This document shows positions 6,789 through 13,602 of a DNA stretch of 13,703 bases, in pieces (within the stretch, counting starts at the first letter, position 1; every line of letters begins with the position of its first letter). The notes under the pieces were generated by a model. That model saw only the letters and a list, made by a program, of their open reading frames with translations, made no database searches and was not told the DNA's origin. Position numbers and translations under genes: made by a program. The DNA comes from Bacteroidales bacterium UBA5342 (GTDB lineage: Bacteria; Bacteroidota; Bacteroidia; Bacteroidales; UBA5342): NCBI GenBank assembly GCA_002408065.1, contig DHQI01000055.1, forward strand, positions 103,027 to 116,729. Reading direction: 5' to 3'.

Positions 6789-8951
6789 TCAATACACATC
6801 TGCACTCACACGGGAAGTGTATTCGGCAGAATACCATGGATGATGCTTGAAGCTATAACGAACGGTGTCGCTATTGATGGTGCCAACAATATAATACATG
6901 CGGTCATTGTCTTGAACTATCTGCTCGTAAGTATAGCTCTTATCTGTATAACTTTCTGTTTCGGTGATTATTTCATCCTTAGCGATGTCAATATCCAGAT
7001 ATGGAAGTAAAAGTTCAGTAATATTATTTTGGCCGGGATTGCCTAACAATAATAAATTCATTTCTTTGTCCTCTCTTATTTGCTTAGCAGTATCAGGCAA
7101 CACCCGACAATTACCATAAAAATACTCTTTCCACTGAGCAGCTAAAGTCAAAGCTTGATCTTTGTCTTTTTCTCTTTTAGAAGCATAAACAATGGCAAAC
7201 TTTTCTCCAAAAAAATGAGTGACATCTGGAGCTATCTCTTGTGGCTTAATTGTTTTTGTTTTTTGAGGTTCAATGGATTTGAAAAAATCAAACACATCTT
7301 CGCCTATAAAATAGTTGAAATATAGTTGCTTTGCCCAGGTTTCATAAGCTGTACGCACAGGCATCCCGGCAGCTTTTGCCTGCGACACAAATGCGTAAGC
7401 GTTACTTATAGGAGTATGCTCATCATAAATATCATGCCGTAAGAAGCAAGGAATTTCTTTAATAGCCCCGAAATCGATGTGTTTGGTATCTTCAATCAAA
7501 GGATTGTAAAGAGCCATACCTGCTAATAGTTCTGGATGGTGCTCAGCAAAAGTAATTGCACGTCTGGCACCTAAACAAGACCCGTAGATATATATTTGTG
7601 AGTCGTCAATGGAATAGTGCTTTTTTACATCAGCTATGGCTTCCAAAATGTCTGTTTCGCCAATAGGAGCCAACGGTTCTTTTAGGTAAACGCGTGCTGT
7701 GGGACTAATCACAATCATCTTTTTAGCATTGCTCAATGATTTTATATGACTCAATGCCCATGTTTTGCTTAGGTACATACTCGTAAGCGGATGCGTTTTA
7801 TACTCATAGCCTGGACGCACCATAATAACTAATGGGTATTTCTTATTATGATCAATATCCTGTGGTGCTATAGCAATATAATGCTGGCGTGACTTATCTA
7901 TTGAAGATTGATATGCATTCAATCCCATTCCTGTCTTACGTATCTGTGGATTATCTATCAGACCTAAAAGGTCAGCAACCTTTCTGTTCCAAGCATAATC
8001 TCTCTTTTCTATTTCAAAAAGCCGGTCTAAACGATAAAGATAAGGAGCTAATTCTTCCGCCTTATTGTTCTTGAAACGATGATATAGACTATCCGGAGAA
8101 CCCACAATAAAACTTTCGTTGTACGTGTAATCTTCGTCATGATATTGCAAGGTATACACATTATGTTTCTCAAAAGGATATATCCGTGACAGGTTTTTAT
8201 TCTTTTTATCGAAATCCCTACTATAGAGCTGTTTGCCGTCACTAAAAATAGAATAAGCAGGATGCTTAAGAAAATGGTTCATACCATTTAGCTGCAACTT
8301 AACACTATCCTGTTCACCAAAAACGACTTTGTTAAAAAAGCCTCGCTCAAACTGAAAACGGGCTAATTCTCGCCCTTTGTCAAATGGGAAAATTGCCATC
8401 TTAATAATGGCATTGTCCTTTGGGGGTGGAGTATTCTTTATTTTTAACATGAAGGAATTGCTTCCTTTCTTTAGTTTTAATTTGTAGAAGCGTTTGTAGT
8501 TCGTTGGTAGAGAGGCTCCTTTTACATTTTTAAAAGCTGCCTTGCCATTTATATGCAATGTCCCTGTGCCACAGTATGAGGACGCAAAGTACATTGTAGT
8601 GTCACGTTTATAGTTTTTCTCCCAACACAGGTAGGTCAATGAACCGTCAAGTTCTTGGTTTATTTCATCCCATTTGAAAAGTTTAGCTTTATTGGGGAAA
8701 AGAGTGGTGCTCAGATCAATAAGCACCTCATTGTCGAAATCAAATATGCTCTCTTTACAATTCTTATTTTCATACATTCCCTCCAGTTCATCGATTGTAC
8801 TAACAGACTTCACATTATCAATGAAGGCCGGATCAGTATGTATGAAAGTAAAAAGTCTGATAAGTGGAGTCTCCTTTTGATGCTGACAAGAAGCCAACAA
8901 CAAGATAATAACAATGCATAGGTTAAGTCTACAGCAAAGGGATCTATTCAT
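6789..8951 (-). CDS. Lipoprotein with beta-sandwich and alpha/beta-hydrolase domains
   Basis: The 720-residue product is an unnamed envelope protein. I choose the ATG at 8951, 10 codons inside the longest frame. It puts a proper lipoprotein signal at the N-terminus (MNRSLCCR, hydrophobic core, LLASC with Cys at 22) and leaves a 13-base gap to the upstream gene's stop. Residues 110-180 (GTGTLHINGK, LKLKKGSNSFMLKIKN) resemble the galactose-binding-like sandwich found ahead of hydrolases. Residues 370-560 look like an alpha/beta-hydrolase core: KYPLVIMVRPG strand, IYIYGSCLGARRA nucleophile elbow with Cys459 where most relatives have Ser, and HDIYDEHTP as the likely acid region. Where the catalytic His is expected (YETWAKQLYF, about 537-545) there is none, so activity is doubtful. 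S9 or PHB-depolymerase-like esterase ancestry is likely. Confidence 0.75.
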   Translation of the reverse strand: MNRSLCCRLNLCIVIILLLASCQHQKETPLIRLFTFIHTDPAFIDNVKSVSTIDELEGMYENKNCKESIFDFDNEVLIDLSTTLFPNKAKLFKWDEINQELDGSLTYLCWEKNYKRDTTMYFASSYCGTGTLHINGKAAFKNVKGASLPTNYKRFYKLKLKKGSNSFMLKIKNTPPPKDNAIIKMAIFPFDKGRELARFQFERGFFNKVVFGEQDSVKLQLNGMNHFLKHPAYSIFSDGKQLYSRDFDKKNKNLSRIYPFEKHNVYTLQYHDEDYTYNESFIVGSPDSLYHRFKNNKAEELAPYLYRLDRLFEIEKRDYAWNRKVADLLGLIDNPQIRKTGMGLNAYQSSIDKSRQHYIAIAPQDIDHNKKYPLVIMVRPGYEYKTHPLTSMYLSKTWALSHIKSLSNAKKMIVISPTARVYLKEPLAPIGETDILEAIADVKKHYSIDDSQIYIYGSCLGARRAITFAEHHPELLAGMALYNPLIEDTKHIDFGAIKEIPCFLRHDIYDEHTPISNAYAFVSQAKAAGMPVRTAYETWAKQLYFNYFIGEDVFDFFKSIEPQKTKTIKPQEIAPDVTHFFGEKFAIVYASKREKDKDQALTLAAQWKEYFYGNCRVLPDTAKQIREDKEMNLLLLGNPGQNNITELLLPYLDIDIAKDEIITETESYTDKSYTYEQIVQDNDRMYYIVGTINSDTVRYSFKHHPWYSAEYTSRVSADVY

Positions 8952-8964
8952 TTGTCGTAAAAGT

Positions 8965-9654
8965 CTATAGTTTATATCCAAGTTTTAATGATAATTCGAA
9001 TCTCGAAACTTTAGGATACATAAACAGTTCATAATCTTCAGACCATTGGTCGGCCTGTTCTTTTAACAAACAAGCTCTAAAATAAGACAATTCAAGACCT
9101 AATAAGTAACGCTCATAAATGCTAAATGAATAGCTCAGATCAATAAAGTTGCCTACAATATCACTGCGCACGTGATCCTCAAAGTTATTATCTCCACTAG
9201 CTGAATGAAAAGACCTCATAAAACCAAAACTGTAGTTTAACATTAGCTCATTAGGCCTAACGTTCCCTACATGGTGAAGAGATATTACCGGCCCAATATA
9301 AGGCACGAATAGAGTATTCTTATAGTATGCTGGTACAGTACCAGAAGGCACAGCTGCAGAAACCGATGGAAGTGCATTACCGGTTCGTTGCACAGTATTG
9401 GAGTTGTAGAATGATGATTTAAGTCCAACACCAAAATAATCAGCAAAGTAATGCGTAAAACTAAAGCCAAACTCTACTCCCTGCTTTAAATGATCTTCCA
9501 GAGGAGTATAAAAACGCTCATCAATAGGCAGGTCTGAAAACGATGCATAACCAATACCAAAATTTATTCTAGTCCTAAAATCATCGCTATAGTATTGAGC
9601 ATTTGCTCTTATAATAAACAACAACAAAACTAATGTTAAGATATTCTTTCTCAT
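8965..9654 (-). CDS. Outer-membrane beta-barrel protein, copy 1
   Basis: The 229-residue product has a type I signal peptide (MRKN, hydrophobic core, ANA|Q cleavage after residue 19). The rest is built of short alternating amphipathic stretches rich in Tyr, Phe and Gly: INFGIGYASF, FGFSFTHYFADYFGVGLKSS, LMLNYSFGFMRSF, LLGLELSYFRACLL, and a terminal RFELSLKLGYKL. This is the pattern of small 8- to 10-strand outer-membrane barrels annotated as porin-family or outer membrane beta-barrel proteins. It is colinear, without gaps, with the protein encoded at 9919-10608; I count 165 identical positions of 229. Its stop lies 13 bases before the lipoprotein start, so those two genes probably share a transcript. 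The ligand and role are unknown. Confidence 0.8.
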   Translation of the reverse strand: MRKNILTLVLLLFIIRANAQYYSDDFRTRINFGIGYASFSDLPIDERFYTPLEDHLKQGVEFGFSFTHYFADYFGVGLKSSFYNSNTVQRTGNALPSVSAAVPSGTVPAYYKNTLFVPYIGPVISLHHVGNVRPNELMLNYSFGFMRSFHSASGDNNFEDHVRSDIVGNFIDLSYSFSIYERYLLGLELSYFRACLLKEQADQWSEDYELFMYPKVSRFELSLKLGYKL

Positions 9655-9745
9655 TCTAACTCATTTTCTTTTTGGTAGGCTAGCCCCAAATATTACCTTT
9701 TGATAAGCTTTTTAGGTATGTAAATTGGGATTTAAATATAACACG
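9655..9745 (-). repeat. Upstream block of barrel copy 1, duplicated at 10609-10700
   Basis: About 90 bases before the start codon match the block before the second barrel gene at most positions. Shared words are AACTCATTTTCTTTTTGG, AATATTACCTTTTGATAAGCT and ATGTAAATT on the plus strand. Conservation of a non-coding block suggests it carries the promoter and leader. In the minus sense TAATATTTG resembles the -7 element but has one extra base, and no clear -33 element is seen. Confidence 0.6.
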
Positions 9746-9801
9746 TTTCGCCATGCTTGTACTTGACTCGTCATATCCAACACTCACACGAGCCTCGCTG
9801 C

Positions 9802-9850
9802 GAAGCTAAAAGCTTCCCCTCGTTTTAGGTCCAAGGCACAGCCTTGAACC
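9802..9850. repeat. Second cluster of short hairpins, between the two barrel genes
   Basis: GAAGCT/AGCTTC with loop AAA (9802-9816) and CAAGGC/GCCTTG with loop ACA (9832-9846) are perfect. The second extends to a 10-base stem with one mismatch (GGT and ACC arms, 9828-9850). The style matches the cluster at 6569-6663. Flanking sequence (9746-9801, 9851-9918) contains no gene. The cluster lies at the junction of the tandem duplication. Confidence 0.55.
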
Positions 9851-9918
9851 AGTTACTTGCCATATTTCACTCGTAAGAAGCTTGCGCCAAATGGGGGCTA
9901 AACAATCATAAATATAAT

Positions 9919-10608
9919 CTACAATGCATATCCAAACTTTAACGACAATTCAAATCCTGACACTTTAGGGTACATAAACAATTCATAATCCTCTGACCAA
10001 TATTCCGACTCTTCTTTGAGCAAACATCCTCTAAAATATGACAATTCTACTCCTAATAAAAATCTCTCATATAGGGCAAAAGAATAACTCAAATCAAAAT
10101 AGTTAGCAACAATATCGCTTATTACGTAATCCTCAAAGTTATTATCACCAAATGCTGAATGAAAAGAGCGCATAAAACCAAGACTATAATTCAGCATCAA
10201 TTCATTCGGATTCTTAATACCTACATGGTGCAATGAAAAAACGGGATCTACATACGGTATATTCAGCCTGTTTTTATAATATGAAGGTAAAGTACCAGAT
10301 GGTACAGATGCTGATTCTGTAGGAAGTACATTATCTGTACGTTGAATAGTAGTAGATGTGTATAACGAAGATTTCAGCCCTATTCCAAAATAATCCGATA
10401 GATAATGTACAAAACTAAGATCGAACACCGCACCTTGCTTCAAATGATCCTCTAATGGAGCATACATATGTGGATCAATAGGCAAATCAAGAAACGACGC
10501 ATAAGCAACACCAAAATTTATTCTGTTCCTTAACTCCTCATTATAGTCTTGAGCATTCGCATTAATATAAAACAACAATAGAACTAACGATAAGATTTTC
10601 TTTCTCAT
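9919..10608 (-). CDS. Outer-membrane beta-barrel protein, copy 2
   Basis: This 229-residue protein is a paralogue of the one encoded at 8965-9654, with the same length and no gaps. It has the same signal peptide architecture (MRKKILSLVLLLF, ANA|Q) and conserved blocks DLPID, PLEDHLKQG, SLHHVG, PNELMLNYS, FMRSFHSA, GDNNFED and WSEDYELFMYPKVS. Differences cluster in likely surface loops and in conservative barrel changes (Leu/Val/Ile/Phe), which suggests both copies are still under selection. The terminal strand FELSLKFGYAL fits an outer-membrane barrel. No function can be assigned from sequence. Its upstream block (10609-10700) is shared with copy 1, so each copy probably has its own promoter. 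The hairpin cluster 9802-9850 lies downstream of it. Confidence 0.8.
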   Translation of the reverse strand: MRKKILSLVLLLFYINANAQDYNEELRNRINFGVAYASFLDLPIDPHMYAPLEDHLKQGAVFDLSFVHYLSDYFGIGLKSSLYTSTTIQRTDNVLPTESASVPSGTLPSYYKNRLNIPYVDPVFSLHHVGIKNPNELMLNYSLGFMRSFHSAFGDNNFEDYVISDIVANYFDLSYSFALYERFLLGVELSYFRGCLLKEESEYWSEDYELFMYPKVSGFELSLKFGYAL

Positions 10609-10700
10609 ATTAACTCATTTTCTTTTTGGAAGGCTGACGCCCAATATTACCTTTTGATAAGCTATTAAAGGATGTAAATTAGGATTAAAACACAACACAT
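10609..10700 (-). repeat. Upstream block of barrel copy 2, homologous to 9655-9745
   Basis: This is the partner of the block before copy 1; the duplication therefore includes the control region as well as the gene. The likeness fades near 10700, just before the 3' end of the gene at 10713. That marks the right boundary of the duplicated unit. Confidence 0.6.
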
Positions 10701-10712
10701 CCTCGTCATTCT

Positions 10713-11282
10713 CTAATAGATTAACATAGATTTTTTTTTGTTTTTTGTCTTACCAACTAATTTCAAACCATAAGCTGAGTCAAAGGTTAAATAAAATGAA
10801 TCAGCATTATTTTTCTTGTTCACAAAAACAATATATAGATCCTTTCTCAACTTATTTTCACACTTAATATTATAATAAAGACTATACTTTGCTTTTAAAG
10901 AATCAGCCCTATCAGCATATTGCAAAAGTGTTTTTTGCGTATCTTGTCCATTATCAACAAACAGCAACTCTCTCTTTTTCTGCAACCACGCTTTATCTTC
11001 AATACTTCCTAAAAAATATACTTGAAAATCATTAGTATTAATTATTTTTTTATCAGAAACCTCTTCTATGTTTTTATAATATATTTTCATACCCAATATT
11101 TTATCAAGAACAAAGATTGGCCCCCACACTGGAGCAAAAAAGAACCTTAAGCCATACTTGTCCGGCTTGAGTAGCCGAAAAAAAGCTCTCACTGTCAAAC
11201 TTGGATCTTTCAATAGTTCCCACAAAATATAAACGATCCCGGTTCCAATTATCAATACTATAATAACTTCTAAAAATTTCAT
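10713..11282 (-). CDS. Membrane-anchored candidate immunity protein of the Rhs tip
   Basis: I do not recognise this 189-residue protein. Residues 4-22 (LEVIIVLIIGTGIVYIL) form a transmembrane helix, and 44-64 (GLRFFFAPVWGPIFVLDKIL) a second hydrophobic segment. The rest is a basic, charged soluble domain with VYFLGSIEDKAWLQKKRELL and LRKDLYIVFVNKK. The start is 9 bases downstream of the stop of the Rhs tip (11292), the usual spacing of a toxin and its immunity gene. Together with the lack of a known domain this suggests an immunity protein, here tied to the inner membrane. The 3' end contains a run of nine A in the coding strand (codons for Lys near the C-terminus). The function is inference from position. 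Confidence 0.55.
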   Translation of the reverse strand: MKFLEVIIVLIIGTGIVYILWELLKDPSLTVRAFFRLLKPDKYGLRFFFAPVWGPIFVLDKILGMKIYYKNIEEVSDKKIINTNDFQVYFLGSIEDKAWLQKKRELLFVDNGQDTQKTLLQYADRADSLKAKYSLYYNIKCENKLRKDLYIVFVNKKNNADSFYLTFDSAYGLKLVGKTKNKKKSMLIY

Positions 11283-11291
11283 CAGTCAAAT

Positions 11292-12227
11292 TTAATAGGG
11301 TGGCATTACTTTAAAACTCCAATCTAACGTTTTCCAAGTAAAATTTGCATTATTTGCTTGTCTTATTGCATAGTTCGTTTGTCTAATATATACACCCCCA
11401 TTTTTTGCGGCATAAATACCAGTTCCTTTATATAAAGTATTAAATTCAGCAACATTTAAGGGCTTGAGATTAAAACCTAAGACTTTTGACCCTTTACTAA
11501 AAGGCACAAAATCTACTAAAGTTGAGATACCTGCATCTAATGCTTCACTTCCAACAACCCCATACCCATTTAAGTGTTTAGCATTTTCAGCACCTACAGT
11601 GAAGTTTTGAGCTGTAACATGATAATTATCGGCCATACCATACAAAGATTTCTTAATTGGATTATTTGACTCACTCCAATCATCCATTTTGGTAGGCTCA
11701 TACTCCCAGAGTTCTCCTGATGATTTAAAGCTTTGCATTCTATCATACAAAGTATTTCCTGTTTGAAACAAAGAAAAATAGCCAGTACCATACAAACCAG
11801 ACCATAAAGATGCATTTTCAACAACAACTGTGCTTCCAGACCATAATGCGGACACAGCATCAGTATAATGACCTAACACGTAAAAGTCAGTACTACTTCC
11901 TCCCATATTACTCAAATAAAACTTCTGGTTTGTTACTATATCGTAAGCATATTCAGTTGTTTCATTACAAGCCAACAAGTTACCAATTTCAGAATATTCC
12001 GTAGTCATTGCTGCAGGCTGTGTCACACTATATCCTGTCATTGCACCAGAAGCAATTCCTAAAAATGTTCTGGGACTACTCCAATCCCAATTCCCAGGAT
12101 TAGCTGGATTTGAAAGATCAGATGCACAATAAGACAAATTAGCCTGCAAACCACCTATATATGCAAAGGCTAACATAACTAACGCATCATCAACACCAAA
12201 CACCTCTCCTGTAGGATCAGTATACAT
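11292..12227 (-). CDS. Orphan Rhs C-terminal tip with an unidentified toxin domain
   Basis: The frame is open from 12254, after a TAA at 12255-12257, and reads YAYCLNNPLMYTDPTGE, the end of the Rhs repeat-associated core. The first ATG is at 12227 and gives 311 residues. Nothing of the Rhs shell or YD repeats precedes it: homology begins 24 bases after the stop of the upstream gene. After the stub come a glycine-rich linker with NPANPGNWDWSSPRTF (about 40-54), a long variable region, and STLVDFVPFSKGSK (235-248), which resembles the pretoxin segment of polymorphic toxins. The last 60 or so residues (AEFNTLYKGTGIY to WSFKVMPPY) would be the toxin. I recognise no catalytic motif there. It may be silent, expressed from the ATG at 12227, or used as a donor by recombination with a full-length Rhs gene. 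Confidence 0.7.
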   Translation of the reverse strand: MYTDPTGEVFGVDDALVMLAFAYIGGLQANLSYCASDLSNPANPGNWDWSSPRTFLGIASGAMTGYSVTQPAAMTTEYSEIGNLLACNETTEYAYDIVTNQKFYLSNMGGSSTDFYVLGHYTDAVSALWSGSTVVVENASLWSGLYGTGYFSLFQTGNTLYDRMQSFKSSGELWEYEPTKMDDWSESNNPIKKSLYGMADNYHVTAQNFTVGAENAKHLNGYGVVGSEALDAGISTLVDFVPFSKGSKVLGFNLKPLNVAEFNTLYKGTGIYAAKNGGVYIRQTNYAIRQANNANFTWKTLDWSFKVMPPY

Positions 12228-12278
12228 CAAAGGATTATTCAGGCAATAGGCATATTACTTATAAACCACCTTCTATAG

Positions 12279-12806
12279 TTACTCCATCAGTATGTTTGTG
12301 GAATCAGGTTTGTTTGAACATTCATGAAAAATAAATGTACGATCATTATAATCTTCAATACCACCATCAGAACGAAATCGCTTAAAAAAAGATAATGTTA
12401 CAGAATCTTCAATAATAGCCCACCACTCTTCAACTTCATGCACACCGTAATACCCATTAGCAGAAGAGGAGTCATAAGTTTGAACCTTTAAAGTGTCATT
12501 ACAAATAATAAAACACCCCCAATAAGCAGGATCCTCCCTCATACCATCAGATATATTTAGACAATCAATACAATTTGATTCAAACCTTTCTGTGCCAAAA
12601 CTTAAATAAGTGCCATCTTGATATAAATACATTATTAGATCGAGGTCATCAGTATAATCTTTTAAATAAATTCCATCAAACCTGATTTGATTGGTATAAA
12701 TAAATTTTCCTTGATAAGTCAAAGCTTCAGCATCAAACTTATACTCATCATCACAAGAATTTAATAAAACAACTAAAATAATTAAATATATACTTCTTAA
12801 TACCAT
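12279..12806 (-). CDS. Candidate immunity lipoprotein paired with the type-23 toxin fragment
   Basis: The 175-residue product starts MVLRSIYLIILVVLLNSCDD. It has a short hydrophobic signal and an LNSC lipobox with Cys at 18, followed by acidic residues. The mature part is acidic and rich in Tyr, Trp and Asp, with paired cysteines (CIDCLN, CFIICND) and no domain that I know. It overlaps the end of the toxin-like fragment by 10 bases (12797-12806), so translation is probably coupled. Gene order, overlap and size all fit an immunity protein displayed in the periplasm, and a periplasmic or surface lipoprotein would meet an incoming toxin early. The pairing is inferred from position. A plain hypothetical lipoprotein remains possible. 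Confidence 0.6.
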   Translation of the reverse strand: MVLRSIYLIILVVLLNSCDDEYKFDAEALTYQGKFIYTNQIRFDGIYLKDYTDDLDLIMYLYQDGTYLSFGTERFESNCIDCLNISDGMREDPAYWGCFIICNDTLKVQTYDSSSANGYYGVHEVEEWWAIIEDSVTLSFFKRFRSDGGIEDYNDRTFIFHECSNKPDSTNILME

Positions 12807-13117
12807 AAACTGTAACGATTGTTAGTACCCCAATAATAATATAAGTATGATGGCGTTTCTAACTCTTTGAAAGCCTTATCACCAATCCAATTATGAAATC
12901 TATTTTGGGTAGCGTGCCGTATAGCTTCAGAGTTCAATCCTATACGCATCCCTCTATAACCAAATGAAAGCGCTCCCATCCTATATTTGTCAACATCTCC
13001 TCCTATATTATACCCATATGGATATTTCTCTGATGCTTCAGAAATATCAGTACGACTTCCTTTATCTCCAGTAAAAATATTCAATCGAGCACTAAAATCA
13101 TCTACTCCAATCTCCAT
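12797..13117 (-). pseudogene. Polymorphic toxin type 23-like C-terminal fragment
   Basis: The 106 residues from the ATG at 13117 contain DDFSARLNIFTGD, KYPYGYNIGGDVDKYRMGAL, SFGYRGMRIGLNSEAIRH, then TQN and an aromatic tail. This matches my memory of the Bacterial toxin 23 domain, a predicted RNase at the C-terminus of Rhs and other polymorphic toxins. The frame stays open 12 codons further up, to a TAG at 13154-13156. In the neighbouring frame an open stretch reads TRQLKFPVPELELLGADYR right up to that point. Loss of one base there would explain the break, so a longer tip seems to have been frameshifted. No Rhs core stub is left. It overlaps the candidate immunity gene (12279-12806). I call it a displaced, probably dead toxin tip. 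The ATG form could still be translated. Confidence 0.55.
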
Positions 13118-13210
13118 TGCATGAGTACGGTATTTATCCTCACTCCCAAAGCCCTATAATCTGCACCTAAAAGCTCTAACTCAGGAACTGGAAATTTCAA
13201 TTGTCGCGTT

Positions 13211-13591
13211 TTATTCACAAGAAATATCAAAGTAATATCCTTTTTTTAACACAACAAGCAAGACTCCATCTAAAGGAACATCAACAATGCCTCTTTCTTC
13301 GGCTTCTCTTTTTGAAATTAATTTTGTGCTTTTAATCTTTGTAAAATCAAATTCATTTCTAAAGCATTCTACTTTTTCTTTTTCCCTGATTATGACACTA
13401 TTCAACACTAACAAAGGATAAATAACATTAAAATCATTTTCTCCTTTTTGGTAGTTCTCTATACCCTTATCATCAATTAGAGGATAGATAACATTGGGGC
13501 TACCAGAAGATACCACAATGCTATCGACATCTTGACAAAAAAAATTTGTCATACTAAATATAAGAAAAACAAGAATACCTTTTTTTTTCAT
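13211..13591 (-). CDS. Small secreted protein, TonB-plug-like
   Basis: I use the ATG at 13591, not the longer frame from 13612, because it begins a clean signal peptide (MKKKGILVFLIFSMTNFFCQ). This gives 126 residues. The hexapeptide NVIYPL occurs twice, at 33-38 and 55-60. The second half (VLNSVII, IKSTKLISKREAEERGI, DGVLLVVLKKGY) follows the layout of the plug domain of SusC/TonB-dependent receptors, where VLNGVPI, IESI...KDA and NGVILITTKKG occur in that order. It is far too short to be a receptor. It starts 11 bases after the stop of the gene entering at the right edge and overlaps the non-coding remnant upstream of the type-23 fragment, so it may be another immunity or accessory gene of the Rhs locus. 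Codons 2-4 form a run of nine A. Confidence 0.55.
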   Translation of the reverse strand: MKKKGILVFLIFSMTNFFCQDVDSIVVSSGSPNVIYPLIDDKGIENYQKGENDFNVIYPLLVLNSVIIREKEKVECFRNEFDFTKIKSTKLISKREAEERGIVDVPLDGVLLVVLKKGYYFDISCE

Positions 13592-13602
13592 ATTATTTAT
13601 AA

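Noticed and set aside
8952..8981. Longer start for the hydrolase-fold lipoprotein at 8981
   Set aside because: It overlaps the end of the barrel gene and places charged residues before the signal peptide; the ATG at 8951 gives a proper lipoprotein signal.
11104..11289. Minus-strand 61-codon frame starting at 11289
   Set aside because: It lies in another frame inside the membrane-anchored immunity candidate, which has the better start, length and protein features.
12228..12230. TTG at 12230 as the start of the Rhs tip
   Set aside because: This codon is the Leu of the core motif NNPLMY. If the fragment is translated by itself, the next codon, ATG at 12227, is more likely.
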